From NCBI RefSeq assembly GCF_001718695.1, contig NZ_CP013420.1, forward strand, positions 2,666,001 to 2,730,000: a DNA stretch of 64,000 nucleotides, written 5' to 3'. The translations under genes were made by a program, and so were the position numbers. Under the pieces are notes generated by a model. It was not told where the DNA came from and did not search any database. It saw nothing but the letters and a program-made list of their open reading frames with translations. Of this stretch, positions 26,271 to 35,468 are shown one piece after another. Source of the stretch: Burkholderia ubonensis. Lineage in GTDB: Bacteria > Pseudomonadota > Gammaproteobacteria > Burkholderiales > Burkholderiaceae. Position 1 is the first letter of the stretch, and each line of letters begins with the position of its first letter.

Positions 26271-27547
26271 TGCGTGGGTTCGCTGCGCGCCGCGCGCGCG
26301 AGCGTCGCGAGCACGTCGTAGCACGCGCCCATCGTGTGGTAGTCGGTCTTGCCGGCGGGGCTCTTCTCGTCGCCGTACTTGCGGTTGTCGCAGGTCAGGA
26401 TCCGGTACCACGCGCCGTAGCGGTGATCGACGAAATGCGCCCAGCAGTAGCGCCAGATCTCGTCGTACCAGTCCCAGTAGCGTTCGGCGCCGGTGCGCGC
26501 GCCGAGCATCGCGGCCGCCGCGAACGATTCCGCCTGCACCCAGAAATACTTGTTGTGATCGCAGATCGTGAAGTCGGGGCCGAAGCCGTAGCAGAGCCCG
26601 CCGTGATCGGCGTCCCACGCGTGCGTGAGCGCCGCGTCGAACAGCTCGGCCGCGCGCGGGGCCAGCCAGTCGAGCGGGCGGTGCCGCTCGAGGATCAGCA
26701 GGAGCTTCGCCCACTCGGTCTGGTGCCCCGGCTGGAAACCCCATGGGCGGAAGATGTTCGAGCTGTCTTCCTTGTTGTAGTCCCAGTCGACCGACCAGTC
26801 CGCGTGATAGTGCTCCCACACGAGGCCGCCCGACAGCGCCGCCTGGCGCCGCGTGATGTGCGTCGCGAGCTTTTCCGCGCGGTCGAGGTAGGTGAGGTGG
26901 CCGGTCGCCTCGTACGCGGCGAGCAGCGCCTCGGTCATGTGCATGTTCGCGTTCTGGCCGCGGTAGCTCGACACGATCCAGTTCGGCGACGCATCGTCCG
27001 CGTAGAGGCCCGCGGCGGCGTCCCAGAAGCGATGCTCGGCGAGCTCGTAGGTCGCGGCGATCAGCGGCCGCGCCTCGTCGACGCCCGCCATCGTCGCGTG
27101 CGCGGCGGCGAGCAGCACGAACGCGAGGCCGTAGCAGTGGCGCGTGCCGTCGAGCGTCGCGCGCTTCGCGCCGTCGCGCCAGTCGAGCTCCCAGTCGTAG
27201 CCTTGCAGCGCGTCGTCCCAGTGCGCGTCGCGCAGGAAGCGCAGCCCGTGGCGCGTGTAGTCGAGATGGCGCGGATCGCCGAAATGCCGGTACGCCATCG
27301 CGTAGTTGAAGACGAACCGGCAGCTGCTGACGAGGTGGCGCGACGTGCGGTTGTACACGCTGCCGTCGTCGCGGAAGTAGTGGTAGAAGCCGCCCGTCGG
27401 GTCGAGCGCGTTCGGCGCATAGAAGCGCAGCGTGTCCTCGACGTGCGACAGCAGGAACGACGGATCGCGGAAGCTCGCGACGAACGGGGCCGGATGGGCA
27501 TGCGCGGCCGGCGTCGCCGGGGCGGGTTGGACCGGGGGCGTAGTCAT
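26267..27547 (-). CDS. AGE-family sugar epimerase/isomerase (mannose isomerase-like)
   Basis: 426 residues of the N-acylglucosamine 2-epimerase fold, an (alpha/alpha)6 barrel. Active-site-like His and Arg residues appear in NRTSRHLVSSCRFVFNYAMA, QNANMHMTEALLAAYEATGH, FQPGHQTEWAKLLL and CDHNKYFWVQAESFAAA. The pattern fits mannose/fructose isomerases or YihS-like enzymes better than GlcNAc epimerases, and pairing with a PfkB kinase supports mannose to fructose. A Pro/Ala/His-rich tail of 22 residues precedes the domain. It overlaps both neighbours by four bases, so regulator, isomerase and kinase are translated as one unit. Confidence 0.85.
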   Translation of the reverse strand: MTTPPVQPAPATPAAHAHPAPFVASFRDPSFLLSHVEDTLRFYAPNALDPTGGFYHYFRDDGSVYNRTSRHLVSSCRFVFNYAMAYRHFGDPRHLDYTRHGLRFLRDAHWDDALQGYDWELDWRDGAKRATLDGTRHCYGLAFVLLAAAHATMAGVDEARPLIAATYELAEHRFWDAAAGLYADDASPNWIVSSYRGQNANMHMTEALLAAYEATGHLTYLDRAEKLATHITRRQAALSGGLVWEHYHADWSVDWDYNKEDSSNIFRPWGFQPGHQTEWAKLLLILERHRPLDWLAPRAAELFDAALTHAWDADHGGLCYGFGPDFTICDHNKYFWVQAESFAAAAMLGARTGAERYWDWYDEIWRYCWAHFVDHRYGAWYRILTCDNRKYGDEKSPAGKTDYHTMGACYDVLATLARAARSEPTQ

Positions 27548-28563
27548 GGTTCGGTGCTCGTGGCGGTGACGGGCGCCCGCGTCGCGGCGGGCCGGCTGCT
27601 GGCCCGCACGATCAGCTCGACGGGCAGGCAGATCTCGGTGTGCTCGGGCGCTTCGGCCAGCAGCAGCTCGACGCCGCGGCGGCCGAGCGCTTCCTTGTCG
27701 ACGGCGAGCGTCGTGAGCGGCGGGCTCGCGTGCGCGGCGGCGGGGATGTCGTCGAAGCCGACGATCGCGATGTCGTCCGGCACCCGCAGCCCGCGCGCAA
27801 GGCACACGCGCTGCGCGGCGAGCGCGGCCGCGTCGTTGTACGCGAACACCGCGTCCGGGCGCGGGCCCGGCGCGTCGAGCAGCTGCTGCATCGCGCGCGC
27901 GGCGCCGGCGTCCGGGTCGAGTCCGGCGTCGATCGTCACTTCGTAGGCCGGGTCGAACAGCCGCCCGGCCTCGAAGAACGCGCGCCGGTAGCCGATCGCG
28001 CGCTGCGTGATGCTGTAGTGCGCCGGCGAGCCGCCGATGAACGCAATGCGCGAGCGGCCGGTGGCCAGCAGGTGGCGCATCGCGAGCGCCGCGCCGGTCG
28101 CGTTGTCGATGTTGACCGAGCGCAGCCCGGGCGCCCACAGGTCGATCAGCACGAGCGGGCGGCCGGTCGCGGCGAGCGCCTCGATCGTCTCCGGCTCCAT
28201 GAAGCCGGCCACCGCGATCGCGTCGGGCGCGTGCGGGCGCATCTGGCGCAGCACGTCGTCGTTCGGGCCGACGGTCAGCAGCGTCGGCACGATGCCGCGC
28301 TCGCGGCACGCGTCCTCGACGCCGTGCAGCACGTGCGAGAAGAACGGGCTGGCGGGAAAGCGGTTGTGCTGGCGGTGCAGCAGGAACGTCAGCCGGCGGA
28401 TGCGCGGCCGCAGTTGCGCGGGATCGTAGCCGAGGCGCTGCGCGATCTCGACGATGCGCGCGCGCGTGGCTTCGGACAGGCCGGGCTGGTTCTTCAGCGC
28501 GCGGGACACGGTGCCGATCGAGACCTCTGCCGCCCGCGCCACGTCGCGAATGGTGGTGCCCAT
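27544..28563 (-). CDS. LacI-family transcriptional regulator
   Basis: 339 residues. The N-terminal helix-turn-helix and hinge (TTIRDVARAAEVSIGTVSRA, then GLSEATRARIVEIAQRLGYD) are textbook LacI. The periplasmic-binding-protein-like sensor follows (FSHVLHGVEDACRERGI, IAIVGFDDIPAAAHASPPLT). It leads the operon with the isomerase and kinase and should control it in response to the sugar. The upstream AT-rich stretch contains GTATAGTAAAACG and TTTTACTAAAAATACTAAA elements that could be autoregulatory operators. Confidence 0.92.
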   Translation of the reverse strand: MGTTIRDVARAAEVSIGTVSRALKNQPGLSEATRARIVEIAQRLGYDPAQLRPRIRRLTFLLHRQHNRFPASPFFSHVLHGVEDACRERGIVPTLLTVGPNDDVLRQMRPHAPDAIAVAGFMEPETIEALAATGRPLVLIDLWAPGLRSVNIDNATGAALAMRHLLATGRSRIAFIGGSPAHYSITQRAIGYRRAFFEAGRLFDPAYEVTIDAGLDPDAGAARAMQQLLDAPGPRPDAVFAYNDAAALAAQRVCLARGLRVPDDIAIVGFDDIPAAAHASPPLTTLAVDKEALGRRGVELLLAEAPEHTEICLPVELIVRASSRPAATRAPVTATSTEP

Positions 28564-28745
28564 CGTTCGGAAATCCGGTTTGTTTAGGGTGACGGCGATT
28601 GTATAGTAAAACGTATCGGTAAAATCGCGCCAGATTCCCGGGGAATACCCGTAAATATGCGAATCTAAAGCACTAATCTGCGTTGGCGCTTTTACTAAAA
28701 ATACTAAACAGGCGCGGCAAAAGGCAAGGTGTCCGCGCGTGGCGC

Positions 28746-30581
28746 TCAGTGCGCCGCGGGCGGTTCGCCGCGCGCGAGCAGCGCCGCGCGGCCCGCGTCG
28801 AGATCGACGACCGCGAGGCCGCCGGGCTGCTGCTTCGCGCGCCGTTTCGCGAGCGCCGCGACCGACGCGATCTCGTCGCTGCCGTAGCGCATCGCGCGGT
28901 GCGCGCCCGCCGGCACGCCGACCGCGCCGATCGCCATCGTCACGAAGCCGAAGAACGCCGGGTTGCCGTGGCGATCCTCGCCGCGCAGGCCGCCCGCGCG
29001 CTGGTCGACCAGCGTGTAGAAGCGCTGCGCGCCTTCGTTGAAGCGGCCGATCGCGGCGGCCGCGCGCGCATGCCAGTCGTCGCTCTGGAACAGCACCAGG
29101 AAATCGTCGCCGCCGACGTGGCCGAGGAAGTCCCGCTGCGGATCGCAGATGCCGGCCAGCACGGTTGCGGCGTACTTCAGCACCTCGTCACCCTGCCAGT
29201 AGCCGTACTGGTCGTTGAACGGCTTGAACTGGTTCAGGTCGACGTAGCACGCGTGGAACCCGGCGTCGCGCGCGAGCAGCCGGTCGATGTGCGCGCTGAT
29301 CGGGATGTTGCCGGGCAGGAACGTCAGCGGGTTCGCGTAGCGCGCGGCCTCGATGCGCATCTCGGTCACCGCGCGCACGAGGCTCTCGCCGGTGCCGAGG
29401 CCGACATAGCGGCCGTGCTCGGTGATCACGAAGCCGTCCGCGAGATAGCGCTGGTCGTTGTTGGCGAGCAGCAGCGCGAGCTGTTCGACCGTCGTCGCGT
29501 TCTCGATCATCAGCGGCGCGTCGTTCGCGAACTGCAGGCACGGCTTCCTGCCGAACACCTCGCGGTGGTACGGCAGCGCGAAGCGGTCCATGAAGCTGCG
29601 GCGATTCACCAGCGCGACGGGCCGCTCATGCTCGACGAGCGCGACCGCGTGCAGCTCGGGCATCCGGTTGAACAGCGCGAGCACGTCGTTGCTGGTCACG
29701 TCGCGCGGCAGCGCGGGCGCGGCGACGAGCATCTTCGCGGCGACCGTGCCGCTCGGGCGGGCCGTGCGCGACGCGTCCGGAAACACCGCGATGTGCGGCG
29801 CGCGGATCGCATCGCGCGCGGCGGGCGCGACGACGCGCTCCGGCCGCGCATGCGGGCGGCCCAGCAGGAAGCCCTGCACGCAGCAGATGCCCATGTCGCG
29901 CACGACGATCAGGTCGCGTTCGTGCTCGATGCCTTCGGCGATCAGCTTCGCGCCGCTCGCGTGCGCGAAGTGCTGCATGGCCCTGACCGCCTCGAACTTC
30001 AGCGGATCGAGGGCGATGTCGTGGATGAAGAAGCGGTCGATCTTCACGACGTCGGGATGCAGGCGCAGCCACAGGTTCATGCTCGCGTTCGCGGTGCCGT
30101 AGTCGTCGAGCGCGAACTGAATGCCCGCGTCGCGCAGCGACGCGACGGCCGGCGCGACCTGCGCGAGATCGGTCGACGCATTATTCTGCTCGGTCAGCTC
30201 GATCACGATGCGCTCGGCGGCGATCTGCGCGCGCTCGAGCAGCATGCGCGCGTGCTCGCGTTCGCGCGCGAGCGCCAGGATCGCGCCCGCGCTGAAGTTG
30301 AGGAACAGCTTGCCGTCGCAGCCGAGCGCCGCGAACGCGTCGAGGCAGGTGATGGCGGCCGCGTGTTCGAGCGCGATGGTCGCGCCTTCGCGCGCCGCCT
30401 GCGCGAACAGCGCGGCGGGCAGCTCCAGGTCGGTGCCGTGCGGGCCGCGGATCAGGCCCTCATAGGCGATGACCGTGCCGGAGCCGAGGTCGACGATCGG
30501 CTGGAACACGGCGGCGAGCGCGCGATCCGCGATCAGGCGCGTGGTGACGGCGGCAGCGGAGCCGGAAGAGGGCGGAGGCAT
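28746..30581 (-). CDS. EAL-GGDEF cyclic-di-GMP signalling protein
   Basis: 611 residues, no signal peptide or membrane span, so cytosolic. An EAL domain fills about 15-250 (AYEGLIRGP, LFLNFS, IVIELTEQ, ALDDYGTANASMN, VKIDRFF, LIAEGIE, CVQGFLLGRP). The metal and catalytic residues I can identify are kept, though EAL reads EGL and DDFGTG reads DDYGTA. A CBS-like middle region lies at about 280-400. A GGDEF domain at about 420-590 keeps GHVGGDDFLVLF, compatible with diguanylate cyclase activity. EAL preceding GGDEF is the less usual order. Net activity cannot be told from sequence. Confidence 0.88.
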   Translation of the reverse strand: MPPPSSGSAAAVTTRLIADRALAAVFQPIVDLGSGTVIAYEGLIRGPHGTDLELPAALFAQAAREGATIALEHAAAITCLDAFAALGCDGKLFLNFSAGAILALAREREHARMLLERAQIAAERIVIELTEQNNASTDLAQVAPAVASLRDAGIQFALDDYGTANASMNLWLRLHPDVVKIDRFFIHDIALDPLKFEAVRAMQHFAHASGAKLIAEGIEHERDLIVVRDMGICCVQGFLLGRPHARPERVVAPAARDAIRAPHIAVFPDASRTARPSGTVAAKMLVAAPALPRDVTSNDVLALFNRMPELHAVALVEHERPVALVNRRSFMDRFALPYHREVFGRKPCLQFANDAPLMIENATTVEQLALLLANNDQRYLADGFVITEHGRYVGLGTGESLVRAVTEMRIEAARYANPLTFLPGNIPISAHIDRLLARDAGFHACYVDLNQFKPFNDQYGYWQGDEVLKYAATVLAGICDPQRDFLGHVGGDDFLVLFQSDDWHARAAAAIGRFNEGAQRFYTLVDQRAGGLRGEDRHGNPAFFGFVTMAIGAVGVPAGAHRAMRYGSDEIASVAALAKRRAKQQPGGLAVVDLDAGRAALLARGEPPAAH

Positions 30582-30840
30582 GGGCGGGCTGAAGCGAGGG
30601 TACGCCAGACTTTAACGGCAACTCGCGCGGACAATTGAGTGAAGATTTCGTGACCTGATGCACGAGGATGGTGCGTCGGTGTGCGGCGAGCGGCGAAGAG
30701 GACACGGCGCGCAGGCGAGCAGCCGCAAGCGAGAGCGAGCCGGGACCGCAAAACCCACAACGCCGCAGCCCGCGAACCCCGCCCGCGGCAAGCACCCAGC
30801 CAACCGCCTCCTACCGCTACGCCACCTGCGCCCGCCCGCG

Positions 30841-31878
30841 TCAGCGCCTGCCCGCGTTCAGCCCGCGGCCGCCGCGTGCGCCCGCGGCGACCCGTCCCCC
30901 ATCTTCGCCGCTCGTGTCGCGCGCGCCCCAGCGCTGCGCGAGCGCCGCGCAGGCCATCAGCTGGATCTGGTGGAACAGCATCAGCGGCAGCACGATCGCG
31001 CCGACCGCGTGCGCGGAGAAGATCACCTTCGCCATCGGCACGCCGGCGGCGAGGCTTTTCTTCGAGCCGCAGAAGATGATCGTGATCTGGTCGGCGCGGT
31101 TGAAGCCGAGCCGCTTGCTGACCAACGCGGTCAGCAGCAGCGCGAGCGCGAGCAGCAGCAGGTTGACGGCCAGCAGCCCGGCGAGCGCGCGCGGCGGAAT
31201 CTGGTGCCAGAGGCCCTGGTCCACGGCCTCGCTGAACGCGACGTAGACGACGAGCAGGATCGAGCCCTGGTCGACGAAGCGCAGCACCGCGCGGTTGCGC
31301 TCGATCCAGCCGCCGATCACGGGCCGCAGCAGCTGGCCGGCGACGAACGGCACGAGCAGCTGCATCACGATGCTGCCGACGGTGCTCCACGGCGACGCGC
31401 TCGCCGCCGACTGCGTCGTGATCATCAGCCCGACGAGCGCCGGCGTGACGAAGATGCCGAGCAGGCTCGACGCGGACGCCGCGCAGACCGCGGCCGGCAC
31501 GTTGCCTTTCGCGATCGACGTGAACGCGATCGACGACTGGACCGTCGACGGCAGCGTGCAGAGGAACAGCACGCCCGCATACAGCGCCGGCGTGACGAGC
31601 GGCTGCAGCAGCGGCTTCAGCGCGAGGCCGAGCAGCGGGAACAGCGCGAAGGTGCTGAGCAGCACGACCGCGTGCAGCCGCCAGTGCGTCGCACCCGCGA
31701 CGATCGCCTCGCGCGACAGCTTCGCGCCGTGCAGGAAGAACAGCAGGCCGACCGCGAGGTTGGTCGCCCAGTTGAACGCGTGCGCGGCCGGGCCGCGGCA
31801 CGGCAGCAGGCTCGCGAGCACGACGGTGCCGACGAGGGCGAGCGTGAAGTTGTCGGGAAGAAAGCGGGGACGGGCCAT
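30841..31878 (-). CDS. Bile acid:sodium symporter family transporter (YfeH-like)
   Basis: 345-residue inner-membrane protein with about ten hydrophobic segments. Family motifs include NLAVGLLFFLHGAKLSREAI, CTLPSTVQSSIAFTSIAKGN, and IIFCGSKKSLAAGVPMAKVI, typical of the SBF-like/YfeH group. The substrate is unknown; relatives move organic anions with sodium. The last 25 residues are a Gly/Arg-rich tail. It stands alone, with about 260 bp of sequence before the EAL-GGDEF gene downstream. Confidence 0.87.
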   Translation of the reverse strand: MARPRFLPDNFTLALVGTVVLASLLPCRGPAAHAFNWATNLAVGLLFFLHGAKLSREAIVAGATHWRLHAVVLLSTFALFPLLGLALKPLLQPLVTPALYAGVLFLCTLPSTVQSSIAFTSIAKGNVPAAVCAASASSLLGIFVTPALVGLMITTQSAASASPWSTVGSIVMQLLVPFVAGQLLRPVIGGWIERNRAVLRFVDQGSILLVVYVAFSEAVDQGLWHQIPPRALAGLLAVNLLLLALALLLTALVSKRLGFNRADQITIIFCGSKKSLAAGVPMAKVIFSAHAVGAIVLPLMLFHQIQLMACAALAQRWGARDTSGEDGGRVAAGARGGRGLNAGRR

Positions 31879-32233
31879 GGTGAAACTCGAGTCGGAAACA
31901 ACGGCGGGGGCAGGCGCGCGTGTCGCGCGCGCGAAGCCGCTATTGTCCGGCCAGCGAATTCAATACACAAATTCATTGTAGGAATCGATTGATGATTCCA
32001 TTGCACGGGAGCCGGTGTCGCGGCGGGTCGAAATCTGCGCTAATCCACCGAAGAATGTTCTGCGACGATCGCGTCAGGAAGTGAAAAAACCCAGCAGTAA
32101 CATGGTGTTACACCGATGCCCCGGACCTAACACTTTTTGGCTCGACACGATTTCGCCTCGCTCATAAATTACTGCTGAAAGGCTTGCGTCGGCCGGGGAG
32201 TGTCCGGCTGCGGGCCGCAACAGGCACTGAGCG
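31879..32233. other. Intergenic, divergent promoters, no gene seen
   Basis: 355 bases between the symporter and a secreted-protein gene on the opposite strand. The first 100 bases are AT-rich (ATTCAATACACAAATTCATTG), as expected for promoters. No RNA gene or strong repeat is visible. Confidence 0.5.
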
Positions 32234-32701
32234 ATGGCGGAACGGGCGAAACGGAAGATCGGACGATGGGCGGCAGGCGTGCTCGGCGCGCTGCTGGTGC
32301 CGCTTGCGCTCGCGCAGCCCCCGCACGACGGACACGGGTTCGGCGGCGGCGATCGCGGCCTGCGTCCGTCCGGTGGCCCGCCTGTCTGGCGCCATGCGCC
32401 GCAGTGGGGCGGCAACCCCGGGGCCCGCATGGGCGTCAACGGCTCCGGCCCCCGCTGGGGCCTGCGGCCGACGCCGTCGTACGGCCACTACGCCGCGCAG
32501 AGCCCGTACCGCCCGATCAGCGCCGACGCGCGCCAGGTGCCGCGCCCGCCGGGCGGCGGCAACGTGCCGCTGCGCGCCGGGTCGATCCGCGCCGACGTCG
32601 CCCGCTACAACGAGGAGCGCGGCGGCCGCCCGCTGCCGTCGCCGCGCGCGCAGGAAGAGCCCGCGCATTCGCCGTATTTCTCGCCGTTTTACCGAAACTG
32701 A
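32234..32701 (+). CDS. Hypothetical secreted Gly/Pro/Arg-rich protein
   Basis: 155 residues, no known family recognised. A basic start (MAERAKRKIGR) is followed by a hydrophobic segment WAAGVLGALLVPLALAQ, consistent with a signal peptide. The rest is rich in Gly, Pro, Arg and aromatic residues (GFGGGDRGLRP, GPRWGLRPTPSYGHY, SPYFSPFYRN) and probably disordered. Such chains occur in periplasmic or cell-surface proteins. It is a single gene between divergent and tandem neighbours. Confidence 0.6.
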   Translation: MAERAKRKIGRWAAGVLGALLVPLALAQPPHDGHGFGGGDRGLRPSGGPPVWRHAPQWGGNPGARMGVNGSGPRWGLRPTPSYGHYAAQSPYRPISADARQVPRPPGGGNVPLRAGSIRADVARYNEERGGRPLPSPRAQEEPAHSPYFSPFYRN

Positions 32702-33054
32702 GCGAAACTGAACGCGCCCGCGTTCCGTCCCCCGCCGACTGATGCGAATTCGCCACAGTCGCGCATCGATTTCCGCTGATTTTCCCGCCGCATTGCGCTA
32801 TCTTTCGCGCCCGGTTCGCGCGTGACGCGCCGCCGTGCCGCCGCGTGACGCGCTCGCGCGTTGCCGCCGCGCCCCGTCTGCCCTCGAACCGCCGCCGCGA
32901 AGTTAATGCCGCCGCTATACCCGCAATAAGCACACGCATTTTTGACCGGAGAAATGATCCGCAAAGATGGCTGCGCCCCAGCACGACGCAAGCAGCGGCC
33001 CCTATAACAACGCTCGCGCCGCCCGGTTTCTTATCGACAATCCCTGGAGATCCC
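32702..33054. other. Intergenic leader of the porin gene, no gene seen
   Basis: 353 bases. The half near the porin is AT-richer and includes the ribosome-binding TGGAGA just before the ATG. No strong hairpin or RNA gene recognised. Confidence 0.5.
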
Positions 33055-34134
33055 ATGAAAGCATTTGCCCGCCGTGCGTCGAGCACGTCCGCCGCGCTGG
33101 TCGCGGCCGCCGCCTGCGTCGCCGCCGCGCCCGTCCACGCGCAATCGAGCGTCTCGCTGCACGGCCAGGTCGACGAGTGGGTCGGCGCGACGAAATTCCC
33201 GGGCAGCGATCGCGCATGGAACGTGTCGGGCGGCGGGATGTCGACGTCGTATTGGGGCATGCACGGCACCGAGGATCTCGGCGGCGGCTACAAGGCGATC
33301 TTCACGCTGGAAAGCTTCTTCCGCGCGCAGAACGGCAAGTTCGGCCGCTTCGACGGCGACACCTTCTTCGCGCGCAACGCGTACGTCGGCATCGGCTCGC
33401 CGTACGGCACGGTGACCGCCGGCCGCCTGACCACGCACCTGTTCCTGTCGACGATCCTGTTCAACCCGTTCTTCGACTCGTACGTGTTCTCGCCGATGGT
33501 CTATCACACGTTTCTCGGCCTCGGCACGTTCCCGACCTATCCGAGCGACCAGGGCGCGGTCGGCGATTCGGGCTGGAACAACGCGGTGTCGTATACGTCG
33601 CCGGCGTTCGGCGGCGCGAACTTCGGCGTGATGTACGGGCTCGGCAACCAGGCGGGCGACAACGGCGCAAAGAAGTGGAGTGCTCAGTTCAACTATGCGA
33701 ACGGGCCGTTCGCGGCGACCGCGGTGTATCAGTACGTGAACTTCAACAACGGCCCGCGCGACCTGGGCTCGCTTCCCGGCGTCACCGGCATGAAGAGCCA
33801 GGGCATCGCGCAGGTCGGCGCGACCTACGACCTGAAGGTCGTGAAGCTGTTCGGCCAGTACATGTATACGAAGAACGACCAGGTCGCGGGCAGCTGGCAC
33901 GTGAATACCGGGCAGGGCGGCGTGACGGTGCCGCTCGGCACCGGCACCGCGATGGCGTCTTACGCATACTCGCGCGACGCGGGCGGCCTGAACCAGACGC
34001 GCCAGACGTGGGCCGTCGGCTATGACTATCCGCTGTCGAAGCGCACCGACGTCTACGCGGCGTACATGAACGACCACATCAGCAGCCTGTCGAACGGCAA
34101 CACGTTCGGCGCCGGCATTCGCGCGAAGTTCTGA
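33055..34134 (+). CDS. Gram-negative general porin (OmpC/Omp38 type)
   Basis: 359 residues. The signal peptide of about 29 residues (RRASSTSAALVAAAACVAAA, ending VHAQ) precedes SSVSLHGQVDEWVGA. Typical beta-proteobacterial porin features follow: YWGMHGTEDLGGGYKAIFTLE, FARNAYVGIGSPYGTVTAGR, and a C-terminal FGAGIRAKF with the terminal Phe needed for outer-membrane assembly. It should form a trimeric diffusion channel. A terminator follows 60 bp after the stop, so it is a single-gene transcript. Confidence 0.93.
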   Translation: MKAFARRASSTSAALVAAAACVAAAPVHAQSSVSLHGQVDEWVGATKFPGSDRAWNVSGGGMSTSYWGMHGTEDLGGGYKAIFTLESFFRAQNGKFGRFDGDTFFARNAYVGIGSPYGTVTAGRLTTHLFLSTILFNPFFDSYVFSPMVYHTFLGLGTFPTYPSDQGAVGDSGWNNAVSYTSPAFGGANFGVMYGLGNQAGDNGAKKWSAQFNYANGPFAATAVYQYVNFNNGPRDLGSLPGVTGMKSQGIAQVGATYDLKVVKLFGQYMYTKNDQVAGSWHVNTGQGGVTVPLGTGTAMASYAYSRDAGGLNQTRQTWAVGYDYPLSKRTDVYAAYMNDHISSLSNGNTFGAGIRAKF

Positions 34135-34193
34135 CCCCGCGGGCACGCCGCCGCGCGAGCCGCGCCGGATTCGTGCCCTGTTTCGTTTTGTTG

Positions 34194-34223
34194 AACGGCG
34201 CCGCCAATTGCGGCGCCGTTTTG
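34194..34223 (+). terminator. Rho-independent terminator of the porin gene
   Basis: AACGGCGCCGC pairs with GCGGCGCCGTT around a five-base loop (CAATT), followed by TTTTG. It lies 60 bases after the porin stop. Confidence 0.8.
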
Positions 34224-34304
34224 CGTTTGTTGACCTTTTTGCTTCCTCTCTTTTGCTACTCTATCTCGTAATTTCTCGATTCTTTGGGATTGCGAGCCAG
34301 TTCG

Positions 34305-35264
34305 ATGGATACCCTCGTCAGCATGAATGTGTTTCGCTACGTCGTCGAAGTGGGCAGCTTCGTCGGCGCGGCGGAGCGCATGCAGATGTCCGCGGCGATG
34401 GCGAGCAAGCACGTGATGCATCTCGAGCAGCAGCTGGGTGCGCGGCTGCTGCATCGCACGACCCGCCGCGTCGCGCCCACCGAAGCGGGGCGCGAATACT
34501 ACGAGCGCCTCGTGCAGGCGCTGTCCGAACTCGACGAAGCCGGGCAGGCGGTCGGCGCCGCGAGCGTCGTGCCGCAGGGCCGGCTGCGCGTGACGTCGCT
34601 GTCCGCGTTCGGGCTGCGCCACGTGATGCGGGCGGTCACCGACTACGCGGACCGCTACCCCGACGTGACGGTCGAGATCACGCTGTCCGACCGCGTCGTC
34701 GAGCTGATCGATGAAGGCTACGACGTCGCGGTGCGCGCGGCGCCGAGCGGGCTGAAGTCGTCGTCGCTGGTCGCGCGGCAGATCGCGACCGCGCACATCA
34801 TGCTCGTCGCGTCGCCCGACTATCTGGAGAAACGCGGCACGCCGCAGACGATCGCCGATCTCGCGCACCACAACTACCTGCGGCGCGACACGAACGCGAC
34901 GATGCTCGATGCGATGGTGACCGACGCGGCCGCCGCGTCGCGCGTGAATCTCAACGGCAACCTGATCGTCAACCACCTCGAAGGGCTGCGCGCGGCCGTG
35001 CTCGGCGGCGCGGGCATCGCGCTGCTCGGCACCGAAGTGGTCGGCGACGACGTCGAGGCCGGGCGTCTCGTGCCGGTGCTGCTCGACGCGGTGCCGCCGC
35101 GCGAGCTGCCGATCTACGCGGTGTACGCGAGCCGCCGCCATGTGTCGGCGAAGGTGCGCTCGTTCGTCGATTTCCTCGCCGCGCGGTTCGAGAACGAATC
35201 GCTGTGCCCGTCGGTCGAGGCGCGCCTGCGCGTGCTGCCGATCACGCGGATCAAGCGAGCTTGA
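34305..35264 (+). CDS. LysR-family transcriptional regulator
   Basis: 319 residues. Helix-turn-helix at about 1-62 (FRYVVEVGSFVGAAERMQMS, ASKHVMHLEQQLGARLLHRT, TRRVAPTEAGREYYER). The effector domain follows (GRLRVTSLSAFG, LSDRVVELIDEGYDVAVRAA), belonging to the CrgA/DsdC-like subgroup. It lies in the same direction as the porin but after its terminator. Its target is unknown; the divergent or adjacent gene is often controlled, yet the nearest one here (nitronate monooxygenase) is convergent. Confidence 0.9.
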   Translation: MDTLVSMNVFRYVVEVGSFVGAAERMQMSAAMASKHVMHLEQQLGARLLHRTTRRVAPTEAGREYYERLVQALSELDEAGQAVGAASVVPQGRLRVTSLSAFGLRHVMRAVTDYADRYPDVTVEITLSDRVVELIDEGYDVAVRAAPSGLKSSSLVARQIATAHIMLVASPDYLEKRGTPQTIADLAHHNYLRRDTNATMLDAMVTDAAAASRVNLNGNLIVNHLEGLRAAVLGGAGIALLGTEVVGDDVEAGRLVPVLLDAVPPRELPIYAVYASRRHVSAKVRSFVDFLAARFENESLCPSVEARLRVLPITRIKRA

Positions 35265-35296
35265 CTGGGTTTGCACGCGAGCGTGCGTCGATGAAG

Positions 35297-35330
35297 AAAG
35301 CGCGAACCGTAACTGGGTTCGCGCTTTTTT
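35297..35330 (+). terminator. Rho-independent terminator of the lysR gene
   Basis: AAAGCGCGAACC (35297-35308) pairs with GGTTCGCGCTTT (35316-35327) around a seven-base loop, ending in a run of six T. It lies about 30 bases after the lysR stop. Confidence 0.85.
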
Positions 35331-35468
35331 CATTGCGGCGCGGTTGACGCGAGTGACGCGACGCGCGCGCGGTGCGTGCGACTTGCAGTGGTCCGCGTGA
35401 TGGCGCATGCGTGACGTGCGCGCGACCTCCGCGCGACGCACACGCGGCGCCCGCGCCGCGCGTATCCG

